Assembly: GCA_903772945.1 (NCBI GenBank)
Contig: CAICTM010000046.1
Coordinates: 62,001 to 126,000 of the forward strand
Reading direction: 5' to 3'
DNA: 64,000 nucleotides
Source of the DNA: Seminavis robusta
Lineage: Eukaryota > Bacillariophyta > Bacillariophyceae > Naviculales > Naviculaceae
A model generated the notes under the pieces. That model made no database searches, was not told where the DNA came from, and worked only from the letters and a program-made list of their open reading frames with translations. Below, in pieces: positions 20,105 through 31,434 of the stretch. The translations under genes were made by a program, and so were the position numbers. Numbering within the stretch: position 1 is the first letter of the stretch; each line of letters starts with the position of its first letter.

Positions 20105-23100
20105 TTATATTCTTAGTTTCCTCAGACTCGGACAGGCACAAGTAAGGCACCCACACAAAGTCTGGGAGCAAGTGAAATGAAGGTTGTCTATGCGGCACAG
20201 ACGTGCTGGGATTCTTCCTGATACGAGGGTTCCATTGACGGTCATCGTTTCAAGTTCAGGTAACCCACCCAACGTAGCTGGCACCCGCCCCGTGAGAAGT
20301 GAATTGTGAAGCAGCAAGTGCCGTAACTCCTCCAGAGCTCCAAACTCTGGTGGTATTGTTCCTCGGATGGCGTTGTGATTCAGCTTCAAGTGCCGGAGTT
20401 CTGTCAAGTTCCCAAGCAACGATGGGATGCTTCTGGATAATTCTGGCAATGCAGGGAGAAAACAATTGAGGCTTGGTGTGTGAGGAATGGCACCATTCGC
20501 TTCACGTCGATTGACATACCGTTGTTGGAGAGATCGAGGGACTGCAGGGATGTTAACTGAGATATCTCAGAGGGAATGGGTCCTGCTCAGTCAGTCACAG
20601 AAATTGAGTTAGGCAACGAGACGAAGCATCGAGTGAGCTTTTTGTTTGAGGAAACGTCAACTTACCAGTCAATTCGTTGTGGGAAACGAAAAGATGAACC
20701 AAGGGCTGATCGACCGTTCCTATCCCGGCAAGTGGACCCAAGAAGAAATTCTTGGAGAGATTGATGTGAATTGCGGACGTAAGATTCAACCATATCTGCG
20801 CTGGAATTGCGCCTTGCAACAGGTTTGCCGAGACGTCAAGATGATTCAAGGTGGAACCCAAAAGCCCAATCTCAGACACCAGGCTTCCCCCGATTCGATT
20901 GCGAGCAAGATCCAGGTGCTTGAGTGATGTCATTTCGCTCACTTGAGTTGCGATTTCGCCAGAAAGCAAGTTGCCGGCCAATTCAAGAGTTTGCAGCGCT
21001 CGGCAAGCGCCAAGCTCAGACGGAAGAACTCCTGTCAATCTGTTCTGTAAAATCCACAATCGCTGCAACTTTGAAAGCGCCCCGAGTTCAGTAGGAATCG
21101 ACGAATTCAACCGATTGTTGGAGAAACCCAGAGAGAGAAGAGTCTCGTGCAACAGACCGAGCTCGCTGGGGATCGGGCCTCGAAGCTGATTTCCCCAAAC
21201 TAGAATGTTCAAGAGACTCCTTGCTGTACCTAGCTCAGAGGGCAGTTGTCCTCCCAGGAAATTGTGGCCCACATCTAAAACCTCAATCTTGTCAAGGCTT
21301 CCCAGACTTGTAGGAATGAAACCCGTCAAGAGGTTGCCGCTCAAGTCTATCGTTCGAAGCTCGGATAGCAACGCTAGTTCCGGTGGCATGTTCCCTCTGA
21401 GTCCATTTCCTGGCAATAAAAGGGCAATGTACTGTCTCTCTTCCGTGATGTCACCATCCACCGTGACGTCAAGCTCGCATGGATCCTCGAGGTTCAGCGC
21501 TTCCAATCCCATAGGATCAGAAAACCAGGCACATTCGTGTACGCCATATTCGAGCCACCCTGTCGAGTTGGCCCACGGCGTGGAGTTGGTTGAATACCAG
21601 AGTGTTGCCAGGGCGAATCGTTGCTGAGCCCGTTGCGCGGAGAACTCTTGCAAGGACGGGTCTTCTTGTAACCACGTAAACGCCTTGGATTGTGGTGTTT
21701 CCGGGTCCTCTAACGCCTCTAGTGTGTAGTCTGGGAGAGTCAAAGTATCCAGAGTTGGACTCGCAGTGGGGGTATCTGTGAAATCCCAAGGTAGCTCGAT
21801 CGTCGGCGACCCCGTTTCAATCGACGGACCACTAGTACTGCTGGGAATGCATTGACAATCGCACCCACAAAGACTCTCGGAACAGTCAAACTCCAACACG
21901 GTAATATTGCACACCGCGGAAGGCAGCTCTCCAGTGACGCTCGTGTTCGTCAACGTGAGTTCTTCCAAATTCGCAAGCGCGTCAAGTCGTAGCAAGTCGT
22001 CCGAATTCGCAACGTCGATAGTGTAGTAGTCACCTTCAATGGTCCCTCCCAACATGGGATTATGGGACAGCAACAAACGCTGCAACGACGCAACCTGGTT
22101 GAGTTCGGCAGGAAGATCGCCTGTCAAAGCGTTAGCCTCCAAGTCCAGAGTTCTCAAGGATCGCCTCAACAATCTGATTTGACTGGGTATGGACCCGGTG
22201 ATTTGATTGTTTGCCAAGTGTATTTCTTGTAGTGTCATGATCGACGTTGTAGTGGATTTAGTCTCATTGCTTTCTTGCCGACCCACCTGACTAACAGTGC
22301 CCCCAAACAATGAAACTGGCAGGGTTCCTTGTAGCTTGTTGTCCTGCAGAAACAGGCCTTGCAGTCTGGACAACTGTCCAATTTCTACGGGTATCACCCC
22401 GGAGAGCATTGTTTCGTAGATCCACAACTGCTGTAGTCTCGACAATCTTCCCAGTTGGGTTGGTAGCGTGTTTGCGAGACGTGGATTTCCGTGCACGCCC
22501 AGGTTGACGAGACTGGTACAAGCGGTGAGAGGGATGGGCAGTGCTGGACCCGTCAGTTGATTCAAGCCGAGATCCAACGTTTCCAGCCGCGTCAGGGATG
22601 CCATTTCAGAGGGGATGGACCCGCCCAACAAGTTGCTGTTCAAATCCATTGTCGTCAAGGTCGACGGCGACAAGAGCAAGGGCACTTCGGGTGGCAGCGT
22701 ACCTTCCAAGTTGTGATTGGGCAAGTACAGGATCAGATATTGATCTAGTTCGTTACAGGTTTCTTGTCGCGTGAGTGCGGGCATCATCCAATCGCATTCA
22801 TGGGTATTGTAGCTCAAGAAGAACGACGGGACACGTCCATTACTGCTGTCATTGTCATTGGCTTGTTTGCCCGTGGCAGATGCAGATATCCAGCTATGTC
22901 CATTCGTGGCAAAATAGAGTGTTGCCAGTGCAAAGCGTTGTTCTGCCCGCTCCTGTGAATACTCTGACATGTTGGGATCCTGCAGCAACCATTGATATGC
23001 TTGTGCTTGAGGCGAGTTGGAATCTGCATCAATGGCTTGTGCCGTGACTGTAGGGAGTGGGAATAGAAAGGATGTGGGAGCGATGTTGGCGGGGCTGTGG

Positions 23101-24724
23101 GGGTGGCCGTGGTGGGGGTGGCTGTGGGGTTGGTTGTGGGGGCGGCTGTTGGGGCGGCTGTGGGATTGCTTGTGGGGATGTTTGTGGGGGTGGCTGTAGT
23201 AGGGGCCGAGGTGGGCGGTGCCGAGGTTGGTTCCTCTGTAGTGATGCTTTCCGCCGTTGGATTCACGGTCGGAAGTACGCTTGTGGCTGTAGCACTCGGT
23301 GGAAGGACGGGAGGACGGGTCGGCAATGCTGGCCGCACGGGGAATGTGGGGGGCGATACGGGAGGCCCATTGTCGTCCGAGTTGCCGGTAAGGAATCCCA
23401 CAATGAGGAGCACCAATGCTACCACCACCCCTAGCAATCCAATAGCGCAAATGTATGTACCACATTTCCGTTCCTGTTTTCGTTTCGCATTGAGTTCTTC
23501 CGTGGTTTCGCTAGCGATGCTGTCTGGGTCGTCGTCGTTGTCGTCGCTGGACTGTTGCTGTGCGAGTTTTTGACTGGGCGTTTTGGCAGTGGTGGATCCC
23601 AGCAATGCCTGTTTGTCACCTTGTCCTACTTGTATCTCCTCTTCTTCTTGTTCCGCAACATCTGCCGATAAACTACCCACCATGAGCAAGGTGTCTTGTG
23701 TTGGATTATTCTCAATGACTCCAAAGTCATAGGCACCACCACCCGGGGCAGCAGCAGTTGTAGTAGTGGTTGTGGTATCTGTCTTCTTTTTGTTGACGTC
23801 TGGATCTTCAATTTCTTCCTTGGTTTCATCACTACTGGGAAGACTGGCCAATTTCAGTTCATCAAACGCAGTTGTTGCGGACGCATTGTTATTATTAGCA
23901 TCATTATCGGGAGTATCCGTGTCAGCAGTGGTGGGTTCCACAATGTTTCTGTTTTCGGTGGTAGCTGTATCCCCTTGTGTCGGAAGTGACGACAAGTCCT
24001 GCTGCTGTGGTGCTGGAGGAACTTCTCCATGAGCTTTGTCTTGTTTTTCTGTGTCTTTTGCTGCCACATCATCTTCTATTACTGGTAGTGGTTCTTGTTG
24101 TGGCTCCTGAGCAGCATGGGATGGTGAATCTTCATTGTCATTTTGTTCTTCCTCCTTGTCTGATCCCACCATCAGGTCACTCTCTACAAGTGAAGTCTCA
24201 TCGAGAGCTTGCTGCAACAACCAACTTGCTTCGTCTTGGTCTTCCAATGGTGGTTGTTGTGGTTGTTGTGGTTGTTGTGGCTGGTTTTCCGTTGAAACTT
24301 CTTCTGGTGGTGCTGAAGCTTGTAGAGTTTTTTCTTCCTCACCAGTAGTGTCTCCAGGCACGTTTTCTTCAGGCTCGAATTGGTCCGGAAGTTGATCAGT
24401 AGCGGTACTGGTAACAGCCACGGGTGAAGGCTCTACAGTTTCAGGGAATGGCTCTGAAAGTGGGGCGACCGTTACTGACGGGGTTGTCGTATGTTCAGGC
24501 TCAGGCTCAGGTTCAGGTTCACGGACTTCTACATGTACTTCTCCAATGTAACTGTCGTCATTGTCACTGTCATCGCCAGTAGCTTCATCGTCCGTCACCG
24601 TCACCGTGGCTGTCTGAGTCTGTGCCTGTGCCTGTGCCTGTGCAAGTTCTGGCTGAGACTGAAGCTGAAGGTCTTGTTCTGTCTCGGCTGCTTCAGTCAC
24701 TGGTGGAATTTCAGATTCCTCCAT
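20105..24724 (-). CDS. LRR receptor-like membrane protein with duplicated ectodomain
   Basis: Starts at the ATG at 24724. Residues 1-420 are an acidic, Gln/Glu/Thr-rich cytosolic region. A single membrane helix (YICAIGLLGVVVALVLLIVGF) lies at about 421-445. A Pro/Thr stalk (NPTAAPTAAPT) follows. The ectodomain holds two complete LRR blocks, each opening with a cap of the type QRFALATLYFATNGHSW, a Cys-x-Trp, and a CEL/CNEL turn. Repeats follow the plant-type LxxLxLxxNxLxGxIPxxLGxL pattern, and the blocks end in a Cys-rich cap (CSESLCGCDCQC; CSQTLCGCLTCAC). Introns lie at 20583-20665 and 20443-20519. Near 23050-23100 the reading frame slips between stalk and first block with no canonical intron, so a sequencing indel, an odd intron or a damaged gene must be considered. 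There is no kinase. A role as cell-surface recognition or adhesion receptor is inferred. Confidence 0.8.
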
Positions 24725-25333
24725 GGTCAAGGCAGAAGATCAGGTCAAGTATAAGTGAAGTTAGAAGATCAGGTCAATCTTAGTTGGAAGCTACTGTACT
24801 ACAGCTTTGCCTACGAATGGATCCAACAGGCAGGCAGGCAGGTACAGTAGGTGGCCAATGCGAGGGAAGGCGCTTGACGGTGGCGCAATAATATCGAGCT
24901 AGCTGCAATATCAGTTTCTTATTACCCATTGTCGAACAGATCGTTGCCTGCCAGAAGGGATGCCACAGACGAAATTCAGAACCAAAAAAGATTTCCTGGT
25001 CCACAATTTTGGGAACGCGAACGTTCTCTGGACAATAATAATTTTGGTCACGTTCCAGCCGCATTTTTGGTCCACAAAAATGGCGTGGATTATTGCGAGG
25101 CTTTTTCAAACAAAGAACAAAAATAGCTAGCTAGCTAGTACGGCTACGGTACCGTAGAAGGAAAGCGTACCGTACGTCACGGCTGCCCGTTCATCCTCTA
25201 CTGTTCATTCACGATACGGCCACAAATAACACAAACCCAACAACAACCAACAACAGATGATTTGCTAAATGCAGCAGCACTAATGGTAGATCGTTGTCAT
25301 AGGAGGAGTACACATTCTTAATTATTAATTAGA
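24725..25333. other. intergenic DNA between LRR genes
   Basis: Contains the upstream region of the 24724 gene and, near 25200-25333, the 3' flank of the next LRR gene. That 3' flank is clearly similar to 28540-28645, the 3' flank of the third LRR gene (shared words CAACAGATGAT, GCAAATGCA and ACACATTCTTA). Confidence 0.6.
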
Positions 25334-27459
25334 CTAATATAATGGACAACATCCAAAGCATATACAGTCAACAGAAAATGGACGTGGAGCACAATCGACA
25401 TATATGTCATACAAATTTGGGAAGAAACAAAGACTGCTGGGTACACTGCCACTCAACTGGTTGTCTCTCAAGTCCAAAAAAGTCAATGAGGTCAATAATC
25501 CAATCTCAGAAGGAATGGTTCCACTCAACTGGTTGTTATACCAGCGCAAAACAGCCAATGAGGTCAATAATCCAATCTCAGTTGGAACATTTCCACTCAA
25601 CTGGTTGTCATGCAAGCGCAAAGAATACAACACAGTCAATAATCCAATCTCAGTTGGAATTGTTCCACTCCATGTGTTGCCAGACAACAATAACCTAGTC
25701 AATGAGGTCAATAATCCGATCTCAGTGGGAATGGGTCCAATGAGGTCGTTATACATAGACAACCAAGTCAAGGAGGTCATCAATCCAATCTCAGACAGAA
25801 TGGTTCCGCTCAACTGGTTGCCAGACAAAGACAAATAAGTCAAAGCAGTCATCAATCGAATCTCAGAAGGAATGCTTCCACTCAATTGGTTGCCTTGCAA
25901 AGACAACCCAGTCAATGAGGTCAAGTATCCGATTTCAGAAGGAATGCTTCCGCTCAACTGGTTGTATTCCACAGACGACCTAGTCAATGAGGTCAATAAT
26001 CCAATCTCAGAAGGTATGTTTCCATTCAACTGGTTGTTGAACAAGACCAACCAAGTCAAAGCAGTCATCAAACCAATCTCAGAAGGAATCACACCCACCA
26101 AGTCATTATTACGCCAATCCAAATGAGTCATGGCAATCAAGTATCCAATCTCACTTGGAATCTCACCCCCCAAGTCATTATTATTACGCCAATCCAAAAG
26201 ATTCAAGGCTGTCAAGTATCCCACCTCAGTTGGAATTTCACCAACCAAGTTGTTCCCAGACAAATCCAGGTAAGTCAGCCTTGTCATCACAAACCAATCT
26301 CACTTGGAATCTCATGTACCAAGGTGTTATTACCCAAATCCAAGTATGTCAAGGCAGCCAAGTATCCAAGCTCACTTGGGATCTGACCCACCAAGCTGTT
26401 ATGACGCCAATACAACAAAGTTAGGGCTGTAAAGTATCCGACCTCAGTCGGAATGCTTCCAGTGAGACCAGCATAATCTTGACTAATCCTTGAAGTAGTG
26501 GCAACATTATAGGTTGTACCAAAGAGCTCAACTGTATCTGGTGGCGTTATGGTAGGTTGACCCATGGGTTGTGACGTGGGACTGGGAGAGGACAGATTTG
26601 TAGTTGGATTGGGAGTGGTTGGTTGTGCAGTTGGTTCAAGAGTTGTTCTTTTGGATGGAGGATTGGTTGGTCTGTTCGTAGAAGGCGCCACCGTCGGGTT
26701 GCTGGTAGTGGGATTCGAATTTGGCGAGTTGCTCGGTTGGTTTGAAGGGATGGTACTGGGGCTGGGCTGTTTGGTAGTTGGTTGCGCTGTTGGGTCAAGA
26801 GTTGGCATTTTGGATGGAGGATTGGTTGGTCTGTGTGTAGAAGGAGCTACTGTTGGGTTGCTGGTAGTAGGTTGTTTGGTTGGAACTGTCGATGGGCTAA
26901 TGGTGGGATTTGTGGTTGGAATTGTGGATGGTTGTATTAAAGGGATGCTACTGGGGTTGTCACTAGCCACCTTTGTTGGATTTGTCGATGACACAAATGA
27001 GGGTTTGTTGCTGGGATCGGCACTGGGAGTAACGGTTGTAGGATTCATCCTACTAGGCTGAGCAGATGGACTGGAGGATTGCCATGCTGAGGGTTGAGGA
27101 AATGATGGCAATGTAGGGAGGTTCTGTATTGGCTGCTGTGATGGGAGAAATGTCAGAGTCTGAGGTGACATGGGAATATTAGTTACATCACTGGACGGTG
27201 ATGCCGCTACAGGCTCCTTATTTGAGGAAGAAGTACAAAATCCAGATCCACATAGAATTCCTGTGATTGCTACTGCTGCTGCTGCCAGCACGATAACAAT
27301 AATGGCACAGAGCCGTCTCCCACCAGGAGTGCTTGTATCTGGCAGGCAATACCTGGATGGATCAACAAGATATGCACTGACGGGTTCAACTTCGGCCTCA
27401 ACCACAATGCCTTCAGGGTCTTGGTGCTCTGATTCCAGCATGGAACCTGTGGGTGACAT
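25334..27459 (-). CDS. LRR receptor-like membrane protein, frame-slipped
   Basis: Begins at the ATG at 27459. A short cytosolic tail (about 50 residues) and one membrane helix (CAIIVIVLAAAAVAITGILC) are followed by a long Pro/Ser/Thr/Asn-rich stalk (SNPTVAPSTNRPTNPPSK, twice). From about residue 300 it has LRRs of the type SLTxLxLxxNQLSGxIPSEIGLL. After an LRR ending IPSEIGL the frame stops, and the remaining dozen or so repeats continue in another frame from about 26287 to 25334. Comparison with neighbouring repeats (EIGLMTALT) suggests an extra TG dinucleotide in TTTGTGATGACA at about 26285-26293. Either the assembly carries an indel or this copy is a recent pseudogene. The C-terminal cap (FSVDCICFGCCPL) is intact. 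It is a tandem duplicate of the gene at 28646-30670: stalk entry, LRR start (ELFGTTYNVATTSRISQ) and flanks match. Confidence 0.78.
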
Positions 27460-28645
27460 TTCTGGTGGCAGCTCCTTGCTCCTTGAGCTTGTGGTTTTGT
27501 TGCAAGAGGAATAGGCGACTATTTTGCTGCTTCAAAGATCTGTTAAACAGACCTGTCCTCGGGTTAGTGGCTATAGCTGGCTATTCTCAAAGGCAAGTAG
27601 TGTGCTTGTAGTCTCCCGACCGTTGTATCGATCTGCTATGGCTTGTCGTTGAAGATTAAGGTTAGGGATACCCAGATCTGCTTGAGACAGCCAACCTGAC
27701 AGTGGCGAGTAAATGTTACTACCGGTAGTCTAGCTAGTAGTATCTTCGTTTACTACTACCGTACTTGTAGAACCGGTAGTGGTTCGGTTGATCGGTCTAA
27801 TAAGGATTTCTTTGTTGCTTCTTGTTGAAAAAGGTTCGATGCGACAATGGCCAAAAAATGGATGAAGCCGTCGCTCGATCATAACAAACCAGCTCGGTAG
27901 ATGCGGTAAAACACTTTTGTCATTTAGAGCTTTAGAGCAAATTGTAACCTTAACTTTATATTTACCTTAACTACTGTTTAATGGTCATCGCGGCTTGGAT
28001 CCATGCATCAATAACCCAAAACATCGCAACGTACCGGTACTGGTATCGTCATGGCTATCGTAATACTCATCCTTTTTTTGAAGAAGAAATTGATTTCAAT
28101 AGACATTCACATTCGCTGCATGTACCTACATTCCACGTCCTTTGACGTACTCTGTCGTTCCATTGCTCCGACATACGGTACCGGTAGCCACGGAGACGCG
28201 AGCCACGGAGACTCGATGGTCGTAGTAGCCAGCGCCTAGTGGTATCATAGTGCGGTCTTGGGAGAATGGAGAGGTGCGAGCCTTTCAAAAAGGTTGGCTC
28301 AGCCACGGTGAATCGAATCGTTTCCTCCGTGACACCACGAAGCAACCTATTTGGCTTCTAACAGATCTGATGAATACCACAGTCACCACCAAAACACTCA
28401 CATTCTATTTTTCAAAAGGGTTTCAACCAAGCAACACGTCAGGGCAGTCTCCGTACCGCACAGTGGTCTTTCTTAAACAGGCGAGATAATGATGGAGGCA
28501 AACGTCGACACCGCCGCCCGCTGCCCATACATTTGTAGTATTCACGACACGGCACAGCAAACAACAGATGATCGGCAAATGCACAACCATTTTTAGGAGA
28601 TAGTAATCGTAGTAGTAATACACATTCTTATTGACTTTCATTTTA
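27460..28645. other. intergenic DNA with duplicated flanks
   Basis: The part near 27780-27870 resembles 30940-31015, the region upstream of the other tandem copy (both hold a TTATT-rich GTTGCTxxxTGTTGAAA stretch). The part near 28350-28418 is repeated at 51467-51535, downstream of the giant surface-protein gene. No gene is seen. Confidence 0.55.
28350..28418. repeat. dispersed 3'-flank repeat, copy 1
   Basis: About 65 bases centred on CTAACAGATCTGATGAATA and CACCAAAACAC recur at 51467-51535 with few differences and in the same orientation. Both copies lie a short distance downstream of a minus-strand surface-protein gene. Confidence 0.7.
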
Positions 28646-30670
28646 TTAAGTGCAAACACATTGACTGCATGTGCAGTCCACAGGAAATGGATCTCCAGAT
28701 TTCGAGCAATCTACCCATATCCCAAACATATCTTGGTTGGAACAAAGACTCCCGGGCACGCTGCCACTCAATTGGTTATCATGCAAAGACAACCTTGTCA
28801 ATGCGGTCAATAATCCAAGTTCTGAAGGAACACTTCCACTCAAGTTGTTGATATCCAAAGGCAACCCAGCCAATGCAGTCATCAATCCAATCTCAGAAGG
28901 AATCCTGCCCCTCAACTGATTGCGAAACAAGCCCAAAAACGTCAAGGCTGTCAACAATCCGATCTCACTTGGAATGGTTCCGCTCAATGTGTCGTTGTAC
29001 ACGCCCACATAAGTCACAGTAGTCATCAAACCAACTTCCGTCGGAATGGTTCCGTTCAACTTGTTGTTAGAAATGTCCCAAGCAGTCAACGAGGTCAATA
29101 ATCCAAACTCGGAAGGAATGTTACCGGTCAACGCGTTGCCATACGAGACCAAAAAAGTCAAAGCAGCCATCAATCCCATCTCCGTTGGAATGCTTCCGCT
29201 CAACTGGTAATTATCTCGCAACGACAGCCTCGTCAATGCGGTCAATAATCCAAGTTCCGAAGGGATGTTTCCGCTCACTGTGGTGTTGGACAAGCCCAGA
29301 TAAGTCAACTTGCTCAACAATCCAAGCTCCGTGGGAATGTTGCCACCGATGTTGGTGTTGTGAGACAAGTCTAGAAGAATCAAGTCCGTCAAGTATCCCA
29401 GCTCCGTTGGAATCTCCCCCACCAAGTTGTTTGGACCCCAATCCAGAAGAGTCAATGCCGTCATGTACCCAATCCCCGTTGGAATGGTTCCAGTGAGACC
29501 AACATATGCTTGCTCAATCCGAGACGTATTTGCAGCATCGTAGGTTGTGCCAAAGAGCTCCACTGTCTCTGGTGGCGTTACGGCTCTAGTGGTAGGCTGA
29601 GTAGTTGCAGGTTGTAGAGTGGGACTGGGAGAGAGTGGATTTGTAGTTGTAGTTGGATTGGGAGTGGGTTGATTGGTTGAAATTGCTGTAGTCGGTTGAG
29701 GTGACATGGAAACAGGTTTGTTGCTGGGATTTACACTGGGGCTGATGGTTGTAGGATCCATTTTACTCGACTGAGCAGATGGACTGGAGGATTCCCATGC
29801 TGAGGGACGAAGAACTGTTGGTTGCGGTGATGGGGGAAATGTCAAAGTCTGAGGAGCCATGGACATGGGAACATTAGGCACATCACCGGATGCTGATGCT
29901 GGTACAGGCTCATTATTTGAGGAAGAAGAAGAAGTACAAACTCCAGATACACAAAGAATTCCTGTAATTGCTACTGCTGCCAGTGCAAAAACAATAACAA
30001 TAATGGCCCAGAGCCGTCTCCCACCAGCAGGGGTGCTGTTGTTTTTGTTGTTGGCGTCAGTGGTCTGCGTCAAAGAAGCTTCTGTTGGCGGCGGCGGTGG
30101 TGGTTCATTGTCCATCTCATCTTGCCATTCCGAATCATGCTCTGGTGGCATCGATGTCAGAGTAGGTACTGGTTTGGCATCCGATGGTTCTTGAGAATGG
30201 TTTGATGTTCGAGAATGGTTTGATCTTTTTTCGTTTTCCTCTGCCGTGGACTTGGCAGCATCAACAACAGCATCACTGTCAGATTGTTCTTGAGAATGGT
30301 TTGGTCTTCTGAGTCCATGCTTGGCTAGCTTTTCGGAGATGGCTCCTCTGGCTGCCACTCTAACTTCTTGAATTGGATTTTTGAGTCCATGCCTGGCTAC
30401 CTTCTCCGATACGGCTCCTCTAGCAACGACTTGAACTTCTTGTAGTTGATGTGTGGCAGTGCCAAACTTGTTGGTAACGGCTGGTGGTTGATGATTGTGC
30501 AAACCTTTTGAGGGCAAGTCTTCTTCTTCCAGTCCACCACTTTCAATTTCAAGTTCAATTTCATCTAGCATTCGTACCGAGACCAGAGGCGTGTTGGTGG
30601 AACGCCTGGAACGCCTCTGTCTCTGACTGGCAATCAGGTGCGCTGAAGCTATAGGAATGTTGTCATCCAT
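28646..30670 (-). CDS. LRR receptor-like membrane protein
   Basis: 674 residues from the ATG at 30670. The cytosolic region (1-220) is basic then acidic and contains two copies of an ARGAxSEKxAxHGL motif at about residues 85-130, absent from the neighbouring paralogue. One membrane helix (LWAIIVIVFALAAVAITGIL) lies at about 222-242. A Ser/Pro/Thr stalk follows, then ELFGTTYDAANTSRIEQAYVG and about eleven LRRs of the type LTxLxLxxNxLSGxIPSELGLL, closing with a Cys-containing cap (VDCSKSGDPFPVDCTCSQC). No intron is needed. It is intact, unlike its tandem partner at 25334-27459. A single-pass receptor or adhesion protein without its own signalling domain is inferred; the repeated cytosolic motif could bind a partner. 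Confidence 0.83.
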   Translation of the reverse strand: MDDNIPIASAHLIASQRQRRSRRSTNTPLVSVRMLDEIELEIESGGLEEEDLPSKGLHNHQPPAVTNKFGTATHQLQEVQVVARGAVSEKVARHGLKNPIQEVRVAARGAISEKLAKHGLRRPNHSQEQSDSDAVVDAAKSTAEENEKRSNHSRTSNHSQEPSDAKPVPTLTSMPPEHDSEWQDEMDNEPPPPPPTEASLTQTTDANNKNNSTPAGGRRLWAIIVIVFALAAVAITGILCVSGVCTSSSSSNNEPVPASASGDVPNVPMSMAPQTLTFPPSPQPTVLRPSAWESSSPSAQSSKMDPTTISPSVNPSNKPVSMSPQPTTAISTNQPTPNPTTTTNPLSPSPTLQPATTQPTTRAVTPPETVELFGTTYDAANTSRIEQAYVGLTGTIPTGIGYMTALTLLDWGPNNLVGEIPTELGYLTDLILLDLSHNTNIGGNIPTELGLLSKLTYLGLSNTTVSGNIPSELGLLTALTRLSLRDNYQLSGSIPTEMGLMAALTFLVSYGNALTGNIPSEFGLLTSLTAWDISNNKLNGTIPTEVGLMTTVTYVGVYNDTLSGTIPSEIGLLTALTFLGLFRNQLRGRIPSEIGLMTALAGLPLDINNLSGSVPSELGLLTALTRLSLHDNQLSGSVPGSLCSNQDMFGIWVDCSKSGDPFPVDCTCSQCVCT

Positions 30671-31139
30671 GGTCGATCGATCTGTTCGTTCAAAAGACAA
30701 TAAGCTGTGGCACGTTGTTTGGTTCTGTTTGCGTCCGACTGAGCTGAAGGTTAGGGTTACTCCGATGAGCTTGGTGAACTCAGTCGTCGCAGCCAGCTAG
30801 CTAGCCAGTGAGCGTGTTCTTAGTTTCAGATGATGATGTCCCTGGTAGTAGACTAGAATAGTTAGCTAGCGAGTTTCGAGCGGTAGCAGTGCGATCGGCG
30901 ACAACAACAAACGGAGATAGTGGTATGCTAGCTAGTAGCGGTGTGGTTGATTGATCGAAGGATAACTTATTATTGTTGCTGCGTGTTGAAAGACGGGCAA
31001 TGACCAAACTACAGTGTGGAAAATCGCGTAGCGGTGTGTGTTGTTAACGGTCCTTGTATGACTTTAACATGACCGATTTATTTTAAATAAGCCAGCGGAG
31101 CTGTGTAACCTCGGCAGAAAGGTTTCAGTGAAGAAGCAG
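30671..31139. other. upstream region of the third LRR gene
   Basis: Resembles the region upstream of the tandem copy at 27459 in part (about 30940-31015). No coding signal. Confidence 0.5.
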
Positions 31140-31345
31140 ATACGCCTATTAGCTAGCTAGCTAGCTAGAAGCAGATACCTGTAGTGCTTAGCTAGCTAGT
31201 GCTTAACTTGCGCTTAGCTAGCTAGAAGCAGATCCCCTAGCTAGAAACAGATTCCCATAGCAAGCTAGAAGCAGATACCCCAAGCTAGCTAGAATACTAG
31301 ATATAGCTTTTGCTAGCTTTAGAGTTTTTCCTGGTAGAAGCAGAT
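31140..31345. repeat. degenerate tandem repeat of AGCTAGCTAGAAGCAGAT units
   Basis: Irregular units built from AGCTAGCTAG followed by AAGCAGATxCC are repeated six or more times with variable spacing. The unit AAGCAGATACC or AAGCAGATCCC appears at about 31132, 31170, 31225, 31269 and 31335. Confidence 0.7.
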
Positions 31346-31434
31346 CCCCCTACTAGGATGCATGTAAATAGCTTTAGCTGGTTTTTTTAAAAAAGCACCA
31401 TCCTAGGATACTTATTTAGTTTTTGCTGACTTAT

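Noticed and set aside
26564-27061. Plus-strand Gly/Val-rich frame opposite the LRR stalk
   Set aside because: Antisense shadow of the Pro/Thr/Asn repeats; same explanation for 23097-23573.
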